Positions 36,801-48,800 of a stretch of 64,000 bases of DNA are shown in pieces. Made by a program: the position numbers and the translations under genes. Position 1 is the first letter of the stretch. Every line of letters starts with the position of its first letter. The stretch is from Mermis nigrescens (Eukaryota; Nematoda; Enoplea; Mermithida; Mermithidae). A model generated the notes under the pieces. It searched no databases. It was given only the letters and a program-made list of their open reading frames with translations, and was not told where the DNA came from. The stretch lies in NCBI GenBank assembly GCA_036768485.1, contig JAVLUZ010000154.1:34937051-35001050 (forward strand), read 5' to 3'.

Positions 36801-39800
36801 ATTTCGTTTTATTGATTTTAACCTTGTTTAATAAGAATAAGCTAGATTCGTATAAACATTAAACGTTGTCAGTTACCCTGATGTAGAAGTTTCACGAAAT
36901 ACAAACAAAAATCCTATCTTATGATTGCCTTTAATAAATTCAAATAATATTTTATTACTTTGAAATTCATCATTTCTTATTAAAAAGTTGCAATAGCAAG
37001 GGCTTTCAGAATTTTACTTACAATACCTATTACTGTGGCCTCAGCAGAACGCTCCTTCTCGAAACTGAAATTAAGAGACATATTTGCGGTCAACTATGAC
37101 TGATTCTCGTCTAAGTGCACTATCGATTATTTCAATTGAAAATGATTTATCATCTTCGTTAGATTTTTCGCAATTGATTGACCAGTTTGCCGCTCAGCAA
37201 GCTAGGAAACTTATTTTGTAATAAAGCACCTCATCATTCGCGAATTAGGTAAATTATTTGAGAAAACACATACGATACCTACTTAAAATAACGTAGCACA
37301 ATATTTTGTTAGTAAATTTACAGTAGGATGCTAACTGCGATCATATAGGTACATACATATGTAAAGGAGATACATAAATGATAATTATGATGCATATAAT
37401 ACCAGTTTTAAAGATTATGGGGCCGCCAAAATAAGTTTCGCCCAGGGCCGCTAAACCCCTAAGCACGGCCCTGCATGCATAAAATCTTTTGAGAAAAAAC
37501 AGGCGGGATTAATGCAAAAATGTTTTAGATTGTATAGATAAATTGATTGTGGAGTGGAGCATTTAAAATGCGTTTTCAGCTGAATGGATAGTAATTTGCT
37601 CAAAATTTACAAGCTTTTTTGCTGAAAATCGCTTTCAAATGTGTTAAAATTAGTATGCTTTTATGACAAAAAGCCTTTGTACATGGATGGCTCCAAAAAT
37701 ACTTGTACGAGTCTCAAAATTTTTCTGAAAAAACCATGCTTTCAGGAGTTGCTACATCTGCCGGCCGACACGGCTGAACGCGATACGTATCTTTGGCCAC
37801 TTGGTTTCAGTTCGTTGAAGGCCATTGAACTCGTTAAAATTTTGGAACATAGATTCAGATGTCACTTACCCGATTGTTTCGATTATATTTTGTCGGCTAC
37901 ATTGGGCAATCTGTTAGATTATATTAATGACGAGAGAAATTCGGCTAATTTGCAAGATCGCGAACAAAATGCGGCAAATTTGCAGATCAAAGTCGAGTCA
38001 GGAGTCAATGCAGAACATAATGATGGAGAATATAAACTTAAAACTAAGAAACAAGGGCTAATGGTACAAGATGAGGAATCAATATCCCGACTCGTGCGTG
38101 ACAAACAGGATTTTGGCATTTTGCCAAAGAAACGCCGTATCGAAAAAATCTGTAAAGTTCATCATAAGGCCGGATTTAATCAGCGTTCGAGAACTGCTCC
38201 TGGGTCAGTTTTGAAACTTGACATCAATAAACTGAGGTTTAGCATGATATGGTGCTTTAATTTGGGAAAATGCGTTGATGCCTCTCCACTAATCGTTGAA
38301 GTTGAAGATGGGTAATGCTACTCTTCTTAAAATAATTTATTCGCTTATAGTCTGTGTATAACATAAATTTATGTCGTCTTTCCATGTAGATTTTCGCCAA
38401 GAAGAATCGAGGCGTCTCCTTTTCCATTTTGTTTAGCGCCTTATATTATTATTTAGTATAAATTATCAACCCCTTAATTTTTCCTAATTATTCGGCGTAG
38501 CCAGGGGCGGATTTGGGGGCGGCCGCCCGCCCCCCATTGGCCCAAAATAGTGCGCAAAATTAAGGATTTTTGAGTGATTTTTTAGCGATTTTCGGGTTAA
38601 AATGGCTAATTTTTCCGCCCAAGTCAGGGTTCCGCCCCTCCCCCTTAGGGGTACCGCCCCCTCTTAGGAAAATCCTGGATCCGCCACTGGGCCTATCCCT
38701 CCTGGGTCTTGTTTTTTGTTCGAAGTTTTTTCCAGTCTTATCGAGCTACAGAAGAATTCTAAAAGGTGGCGTGGACGTCAAAATATATAAACGCCATCTT
38801 GATAAACTGTTTTTTTTGCATAAAAAGATATTTGACTGTCGAATTTCTAGCCTCAAGTTTCTCATATCCCCATGGGGATGTCCTCTTCTTATGAGAAGCT
38901 GATCGTTTTTATCAGATGCGGCCGTCTAGAACGGAAATGCAAGGCGTCCATACATACATGATCTTGGGGGGATTTATGGGTTTTTCACACCCTCCCTCTC
39001 CTCCAGAAACATTTTCATCCCTCCAGAAATTTTGTACCCCTTCAGAATTCACGATTTTTCGAAAGCTTCCAAAAAGTTTCTAAAAATTCGTAGAAATGGT
39101 GCGGTTTTGAGTGCTTTTAGTCATCTGTTTGCTGAAAAGTGTCAAATTTTCAGCGCTTCGCGCCATTATACTCATGTTTTATGAGTATATTTTATTCAAT
39201 TACTTCGATTTTTCGAAATTTTTTTGCTTTTATGCTCTAGAAAATAATGCATCGTCAGAAACGCCGAAGAACGATGTTTTTGATACGAACTTTACCATTT
39301 TTGGACCCCAAAAAAGGCTCTTTATAATTTCAACCCCCTTTCCCTTAGAATTCCCATACAGTGCATGTCTGAACGAGTCTTATTGAAGAAACCTCAGTGA
39401 ACTTTGGAGCACTTTGACAATAAATATTCTTTTATAATACGGGATTAACCTAACAAATTTGCGCGTTAGTGTTGTGTTTATCTCTTAATAATTCTCGTGA
39501 TACATGAACTCAGAATTCTCGCTCTCCCCAAATAAAATCCTGGATATGGGCTTGCTTCCACTTATGTTTAAGGATTCTCTTATACAATCTACGCTTAGTC
39601 TGATTGATAATTTTTGTTGTCTTTTGAAATTCCTATATTTGCTTATCAGAAGCGCTGCTTTATTTATTGGTTCGCATTCTCATAAATTTGCTTCCATTGA
39701 TGTTCAAAGTGGTCGATTGCATTGGATTACGGAATTAGGTGGTCGCATTGAAGCCACGGCTGCGGCAACACCTTGCGGAAAATTGGTTATCGTTGGTATA

Positions 39801-42800
39801 AATATCATACATATGTATAACATTTTTTTACCATATTAATTAATATAAATCAATAGTTAATATAATATAGTACATTATATTATATTACCGTTAGATTGAA
39901 CTTATTTGAAATTACCTGTTTAAATACATATACATAAGTATGTACAGTACATTAATTATATAATTCTTCGCACTTGTTGCTGGTTAGTATTCTCGCTAAA
40001 AGTTTTGAATTTCGCATGAATCAATACTGAATTTGTAGTTTTTGGATAGCTTATTTGTTTTGAACGCTATGTTTAGACATTAAACAATTTTCCGATTTTT
40101 CTGAGTGTACAATTCAATTGACATTAATCATGAGCGTTGTGTAAGCAGTAAACAGTGTTTAAAAGTTTTAATTTTTTTAAAATTTCAATACCAAGCGTAT
40201 GATTTTGCAGAGGACTGCAAAGTGCACGCGTTATACGGCTTAAATTTAACCTGTTTCTTTAACAGCTCACTAAGTTCTGTTGCTTGCACACTTAGATTAT
40301 AGCCATTTTGTAGTCTATTTCACGAAACCTTGTGCATTGATCTCTATTTTTGAAGCAAATTAACTCGATAACAAGACCGGTTTAAACTGGAGCATGAATC
40401 ATGATTTTGTATCATAACAATCGATAGGCATATGGAGTTTTACCATACAGAGTTTTTATAGTAGGATTCACTGTTTTAGTCTAGTCATTAACCTTAAGCG
40501 CTGAAAACCGACTTTTGTGCTCAGTTTCATGAAATTGACCATAGGTCACCATACATGGACAGCAAGAAAATTCCGGGGGTCAGAATGAGTAAAATCGCCA
40601 AAAATGTTACTAAAAAACAGAATTCTAGGGGTCTACAGTAATCTGAGGGGGTTTTAACTTCCGGAGAGGTAAAAGTCCCCTCCCCCACGCCCGAATGCGT
40701 AGGTCGCACCTTATTTTATCGAATCTTTAGGTTGTTACGATTATTGCGTGTATTTTCTCAATACAAATACGGGTGAAATTGACTGGAAGTTGACCACCGA
40801 AAATATTGTAAAATGCACTGCCGTTTGTTCACCAACGAATAACAGGGCCTTCATTGGAAGCCACGATGGATTTTTTTACTGCCTTAACTACGTCGTACGT
40901 TTTATAATGATCATCTTCGTGTAAAAATTCTCGACTCATCTCGTCCTACGTTTCAGACTAGAAATATCGAATGGAAATTCAATTCGAACAGTGCCGTATT
41001 AGCGTCGCCCGCTTTCTGTGACGACGATTCGAAATTCCTTGCGGTTGCTACGTTAAACGGACGCATTGTTAAACTGTGCGCTGTGAGTCTATTCTCGATA
41101 GTCACGTTATATGCCATTTGTTATGCATTGTGCATATAGATGCACGAGGTCAGGGTCGGCAGGAGGGGGGGGTTTGCTATTCAAACGACAAACTTGGTCA
41201 AAATAGCCTATAAAACGCTTGTTTTCGTGGTAATACCGCATTTTTAAAGCATTTTTTAGACCGTTTTGACTGAATTATATCGCTTTTAACGCTTAAAAAT
41301 GTAGAAATTGATCGAGTTTGGGCGGTTTTTTGAGTAAAAAAGCGTATAAAATTCTGAAATTGACATAGCTGATTTTGTCCTCAAAAATGATGCAAAGAAC
41401 GTTCCGTAAACTCAAAATCGCCGGACAGTACCTGTCTGGCTGAACCTTCTAGGGGTAACACTCATAGGAGGGCGGCACCAAAATTCTGAGGGGTTGCAAG
41501 ATTTTTCGAAGATGCCCTGAAAAATGGCGGTATGGCGAAAAAACACCATTTTTCAACGTTTCTCATCGAGCACAATCCATTGGCATCGAAATAGTCCGAG
41601 AAAAAAATAAAAAAACTATTTTCAAAAATTGAATTTTGGGGTGTTGCAAATCCTCAAACCTCCCACGCCCAGGTTTGGTAATACTACCTCACTTCTTTAA
41701 GCGCATGTATATATGTATTGTGGCTTTATTGGGTATCTCGCTTTGCCGACGCGTGACTTGAATGACTTGAAAGTGAAAGAGTTGGGAAGAAAATGGGTAT
41801 TTTACGATGCAAACAGCTCTATTAAAGTTAAAAACGAATACGATTCACATGAATGTGTATTTTTCATACATTTTAGGCGCTTTTATATTCGTTTTGTTTG
41901 AGTCAGTATTGCGGAAGACCGAAGATTATTTCGATTGGTTTCACTATTTGTGCTAAACATGCACTCACGGTCGCGCTGCGAAACCATTTAAGTGCGCAGT
42001 GTAGTGCTTTTGATAGTCTTGACAAGGAGTGTTCAAAATTTTCCTGGAAAAAATGAAAGGGAAAGAAATGAGACATTTTTTCGCGAAAGATCGCATATGT
42101 AGCAAATGAATTATCGCCTTTCACGTTCTCTTTGCCACTGTTGTAGTCACACGTGGGCGTGCCGGGGACTAAAACCCGGAATGAATCTGAAAACCCCCAA
42201 ATCGATAGACCCCCAGAATTAAATTTTGGTGCTATTTTTATTGATTTTGCCCTATCGGACTCCCAGAATCCGGTGCTGCCCATGTATTACCGTAGATCAT
42301 TCATTCAGCCCCCAGTCGCACTGCAGTATGCGGCTCTGTTCAAGGAAAGGAACGTTTTACAGCGTATCAAGATCTGGTCCTGACTTGGCGCGTAAATATA
42401 CAATTTCGGTCTTTTAAACCTTTTATGTAGAGAAGTAAAATTTCATGCGGAAAATGTAGCAAATTCAGTGCCAGAAATAGACAAAAGTCAAAATTCTCTC
42501 ACAAAACTGCCTAATATTATCTTAAATTGTGGCCTAAATAAATTCATTTCAGTTTTAATTTTTAAATCACGTGCATGTTCTTCATAGATGAACAGATTTT
42601 ATAAATTCATATCTTCACCCATCCCGATTTGTTGACCGCCGAATTGTCGCACTAAATTGCCGCTAAAGATGGTGCTCTCTGAAAGCATCATTTCTATTAT
42701 GTATAAAAAGTATACAAATCTTATAGGATGGATATAACAAGAAAAAAACAAATACATAATAAGGTATTTATGTATGCACTTACATACGTAAATTACAATA

Positions 42801-45800
42801 TTTTTAGGTGCTAATCAATCAATCTTAAATCATTGGCTTGTTTCTTGAAGTATTTTATATTACCAAGTCCAGTTTGACTATCCATTATGGGGTAAAACGA
42901 AAAAAATCTTTATCAGAAATAGGTTATGTGCTAAGTTATTTAGCAGCTAGTAATGATAATAAGCTTTGAAGTGTTCTATTATGCAGCTTTGCTCAACGTG
43001 TATGTATCGTACGTGTCGAATTTATATTTAAACTTTTTTATACATCACTTACAAATTGTTTCCTGGAATAGGAATCCGGTGAAGCGTTTTGGGAATACAA
43101 TATTGGTCGGCCTGTATTTGCTTCTATTGTTCGACATATACGACACTTGTTTATCATCGATGTTCACGGACTCGTTTATATTTTCGATTCGGCTGCTGGC
43201 AGGCCGGTAAATATTTTTTGTTTAAGGCGATGTCGGGTTGTAATCATAGATGCACAGTTTGGTCCATTTGAGGGTGAGCGGCCAGCATTTTTTTACAAGG
43301 TCCGTTTGTTCATATACAAAGATGGTCCCCAAAAGTTTTTGATATTTTGTACACACAAATTTTTGGGTACTATTGTTACGACTTGGTAACAAAAGAAAAG
43401 AGCCGATTAGGTTTTTATGCTGTATTAGGAGAAAAAGAAAACAAACACAGGTGAGTTCGTTAATTTGAAAGTACAATTTACGAAATGCGAATCATTTACC
43501 GTTTAGACATTCGTAAAAATTTCGCTCCTTATCTCCGAAAAACTGTTTAAGTCTTATAACGTCCGATTAATCCGTTCGTTAAAATTTACTCGCTCCTTCC
43601 GTTCCGATCTGATCCGACTGCTTCTGATTTCTGATCGCGTCACTAACTATCTATTTCGCTAACTTCCTCCCACCTTCAATCGGAGCTTTCGTCATTTATA
43701 TTCAAAGTTTTACTTAGTTTCTTAATTTAGCTTGCCTCGAGGAGCTTATGCTTTGTTAGGGCGCTGACTGTGGCCCTTGTAGTTTTAACCATACCTGGGC
43801 GTGGGGCGGTTTGGGGAGGTATGCATCCCTCCCCCCCGAGAAACCGAAATACCCCCCCCAGAAATCAAAATACCCCCACCCCAGATTTCAATTTTTGAAA
43901 TTTTTTCCGTTTTTTCCCCAATTTTTTTGATGCCAATGGATAGTTCTCGATGAGAAACGCTGAAAAATGGTGTTTTTTTACCATTTTTCCGCTTTTAAGG
44001 CCATTTTTTGACCTTTGAAAAAATCTTGCACCCCCAGAACTTTGGTGCCGCCCAACTATGGTTTTAACTCGCTTCTCCTACTTTGGTATATGTAAGTTCT
44101 CGCTTTACTCGTTTACGATAAAGACTGTTGACTCCAAAATACGTCAGTCTTTGCACAGTTTTAGATTAAAGTGTTTTAACAGATTACGTGACTGAGTAGC
44201 ATGTTCGCTCACTCGTTGAGGCTAAAACGTTTCGACGAGCTTTTTAAAAATATCTTATGAATACATTTAAAAGATTGTAGGCGCGTGGAAGATAGAAAGG
44301 TTGAATACAGTGAGAAAATGTTTGGCTACTTAGAAAAAGAAATGAAAAGCGATTAAAAAATATAGGAATCACTCTATTGTCACACTATTGTATGGTACAG
44401 TAGTGATTTTAGTGTGGTAAAAACAGAGTTGTTCGACTTTTGTTAGTGTATTTTAGCTAATTTCTGGGTTTCTGAGGGCAAAAATCACTAATAATATGTC
44501 AAAACGGCGCTAAGCGCCTGAAAATATGACATTTTTCCTCTTAAAAATGCAATTTCTGACATTATAAAGATATATAGAACATACAATTACTTATTTCGGC
44601 GCGAAGCGCCAAAAACTTTTGCGAATTTCAAATTTTTTTGCAGTTTTTGTTTTCTCAAACATCTTTGTACATGTACAAAGACGGTCCCCAAAAGTCTTTG
44701 TACATCGGGAAAAATCTTTGCCGAATACAAAAAAAACAGTGGCGACCAGTGAGATCTCCTGAACCAAATGGCATCAAAACCTGGCACAAATGGAAAAATT
44801 AATTAAAGTGTCAAACGTTAGGATTGCTATATCGAATTCAAAAATGGACCAAACAGTGGCATATGATCAATCTTCATCAACGCGTAAATGGTGGAATTGT
44901 AGTTTCCAGTGCCATCCGCATGGTCGTGATAAAATCTGCCTGTGTTTTCGTGAACTAAGAATTTGAGTGATACCGTTAGTAATTTTAGTTTAGACACAGC
45001 CTAATTTTCATTTTCAAATCTTTCGTATGGGTGCGTAACACGCATGCACACTGGAGAGAGGGGGTATGAAGGGGGTATCGCTCCTACCAGGACTTTTAGA
45101 AAACATCCCCCCAGGCCATTTTGGGCCAAAACCTATTGCTCGAACCATGGAAAATTGTCAAATGGCATCTAAACTTATAATTTCGAGTACATATACTCAT
45201 TTCTTGAGTAGTTAACTGTTCAGTTCGTTCATCCAGACGCTTTTCTTCTACTATTTCGTATATACGGACACGCACACTGGGAGGATGTGGTGGAGGTATC
45301 CTCCTACCACAACTTCTAAAAGGCACACCCCCTCAGGCCATTTGCGGACCAAGATCTATTGAAATTAAAAAAGAGCGCCTAACGATGCCCAGCAGTATAA
45401 TCTAAAGTATTTTCCAATTAGTGCTCTGTCCACTCATTCGTTCAGACACTTTTTGTCCATTATTTTGTGTAAATTTGATAGTCCGAGTCATTCCATCATT
45501 CTTATTATCCTTTGTTTTCATGCAAACTTAATCACGGATATTCAAAAAGACTAACGTATGACGAATTGAAGCATTTTTGCGAGTTTTGACGGGGGATAAG
45601 GAACGACGAAAATATTTAAAAAATATCAATGTAAACTCATGATTTTAGCGCCATAAAAAACCGTAAAAATTGATCGTTCAAACCCTCCCCCCAAGGAAAC
45701 CCGGTTTACCCCTTCCAGAACTTCTGACCATGTGCACCTATGTTTATACATACATATCTGATGTTACAGGTCATTTATTCGGCCTTATTTTCATGCAGAT

Positions 45801-48800
45801 TTAGCCACAAATGCTCATGAAGAATATGTAAAATACAGCGAACTAAGTATCAAAATTTGACATTAAATTACAAAATTAATTACTCATTTACCCCTCCCCC
45901 AAGTTAACTCGGTTTACCCCTCCCAGAACTTCTGGCCGTGTGCATGAATGATGCGTAAATAGTGTTTTTTTGCCATTTTTGAGCGAAAATGGATTTCATA
46001 AATATGTGGAAAGTTATTCAGTTATTCTTTTATTTTCAGACATAAATGTGGCTCTGGGGCTCTAAGTGCAAAAATCGTCAAGAGCCATCTTAAAACTGCG
46101 TGAAGCGCCGAAAAATTTTACATTTTTCTTTTTGAAATGCAATTTCTGCCATTATAAAGATGTACAGAACACAATTACTCAATTCGGCGCGGAGCGCCGA
46201 AAATTTTTGCGAAGTTAGACCTTTTTTGCGATTTTTGTCTCCCCAAAAATCTTTGTGCATGTTCAAAGACGGTCCCGAAAAGTCTTTGTACATCGGGAAA
46301 AATCTTTGCCGAGTACAAAAAAACAGTGCTTCCAGATAACGTTACAGACAGAGCGTTTGATCGCACTGTGCCTACTTATTTATTAAGTTGCTCACTCTTT
46401 CTCTCTTTATGGCTCAAGTCATCTTTTACGTTATACATGGTCGTTGATTTTCATACCTTACGTGGTAGCCGCGCTTTTTATCACGACTCTTGTTAGCGCT
46501 GGTGCCACTGGAAATTTGTAGAAAAAAGTAAAAATTTAATTAAATAATAAATTTAAAAAAATTAGCGCGAAATGGCTTACATTAGCACACCAGTTTTATT
46601 ACACATGTAACAACAAAAATACGTGTTCTTTTCTGTCTTATTGTACCTAGCTGTCCTGTTGCTGACCTTAATATTATATTTAGATAAATCGAGAAATTCA
46701 TGCTAAATCATAGGTATTGGTTTTCTAATGCTCACTCGACTCAGAAAACTGAAATAATTTGTATTACAAGATCCGTATCAATTGCGCGGTTGTCATAAAC
46801 TAATATAACCTGACAAGAGCCGCCACTGCGCTTAAAAAAGATTTATAACATAAACAGAGAAGCTAATTTTGTTTTTAAGCAAAAGGGCAAACTGCTAATT
46901 TGAAGCACTTATTATTTTGGGTTTGAAATCTTTAAAAAAACAGACGATGTCAATGCAGTGGTTTTAGATTGTACAGAGTTGGATTGTGAAGTCTTAATGC
47001 CGCGCACTCGTGGATAAATGAACAATAATGTGATATTTGGAAAAATTCTCGGTAATTTTCGCTGAAAAATACTCTAAAAGCGATAAAAGTGCTATTTATT
47101 CGCCCGAAAAAGCCTTCGTTGCGGTCAGCACGTCGTGCTGCTAGCGGCCAAAACTTTCTTTAGCATGGGCTAAAAAGTCGTACCTGTTGTCCCTTTGGAC
47201 AATTCTTTATATAGGCCCCTATTTATTACCAAAGATGTTTACGCTTCATGCTTCGATATGTTTATTTTTAATCTTTTCTATGCTGTCATCTTTATTTTTC
47301 TCAAATTGTTTGTGCTTGTGCATTCAGCACTATAATAAATTCAAGTTCATAATGCAGGTCAATAATGGAATCTTCATCTTTTATTAATGTATGTGAAAGC
47401 TGCTATCATTTTGTCTGCCTTATGCAGTGAAATAACCTTATGTAAAATCGGCAAAGAAGTTGATAATGCCATCTTACAAAGCTCCATTTTCTCGCCATAG
47501 TAGTAATTTCCTTGCTTTGTAATTCATAGAAAAGTGTTCGATCTGCCAAGGTTAAGCTGAAGTATGCACTTTATTTTCGATTTTTTTAAATTTTTGTTCA
47601 TGAAAACTGACAAGTGATAATAATTTTTCTCATGAAATAGACTAATTTTAGTCGTGAAGTAGCTTTTGACCAAAACTAAAGACGGAGCAAGTCGGCTCAG
47701 CAGTCAGCAGCCGTCGTTTTTCTAAGATTATCGATTTTTAAATTCATTAATTTATGCGTGAAGTTAAGAGTCTTTTACTTTTTTACAGACGTGTAAATAT
47801 TTTAATTTTTATTACTGAATCATGTTATGATTAAATTGAAAAATCATTGCGAAAATTTGCAGGTTCCTGAAAAATGATCATGAGCTGCTGCATGTATTAT
47901 GTACAGCACAAGTGACTTTGTGCATAGCGAGAAGCAACTAAAATTTGGATTGAGATCAGTGTTTTTTGTTTGTACAAGGTCCGTTTGTACATGTAAAAAT
48001 ATGGTCCCTAAAAGTCTTTGTACATTTTGTACACACAAATTTTTGGGTACTGTAATATAGTACAGTAGCGATTTTACTGTGATAAAAACAGAGTTGTTCG
48101 CCTTTTGGTAGTGTATTATAGCTAATTTCTGGGTCTCTAAGGGCAAAAATCACTAACAATCGTCTTAAAAGGCGCGAAGCGCCGAAAAATATTTTTCTTT
48201 TTGAAATGCAATTTCTGCCGATATAAGGATATATAGAACGCACAATTACTCATTTCGGCGCGAAGCGCTCGAAAATTTTTGCGAATTTTAGACCTTTTTT
48301 GCAATTTTTGTCTTCACAAAAAATCTTTGTACATGTACAAAGACGGGCACGAAAAGTTTTTGTACATCGGGAAAAATCTTTACCGAATACAAAAAACACT
48401 GATTCAGATTGATATTGATTGGTAATGTTCTTTTGTCTGTTAAAAACTCACGATGATCAGGATGACATAGCACTTAGCTGTAGACCTCGGCCATTTAAGC
48501 AGTTTACTACATTCTATCTTTGCTCATATCTTCATTGCGCAGTAAGATTATCAATATATGTCTTTTCTGTTTCCCATTATTATTACGAAAAATTGTTCAT
48601 GATTTCTTCCTACTCTTTCCAATATCAATTTCACCAGTAGCGGATCCAGGATTTTATGGCAGGGGCGAAACCCCAAATTTTCCTAAAAGCGTCAAAAATT
48701 GTCCAAAAAATTCATTCATTATGCTTAAAGTAGTGTTTTTGCCGTCTTTTGATAGGCAGAATTATTTTTGATGCGAAAAAATTTAAAATTCTTAATATTT

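Larger units (their letters stand above)
35299..37473 (+). mobile_element. hAT transposon relic with internal mirrored minisatellites (AASDH intron 8)
   Basis: The ends CATAGCCGTGCTTAGG and CCTAAGCACGGCCCTG are inverted, and both sides carry the perfect 8-bp duplication CATGCATA (35291-35298 and 37474-37481). Inside are an 18-bp minisatellite, CCCCACCAGTCCCAACAG type, at 35625-35860 and its inverse, GGTGGGGCTGTTGGGACT type, at 36226-36475. A broken transposase tail lies at 37023-37221. The 2175-bp element ends about 270 bases before AASDH exon 9. Confidence 0.93.
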
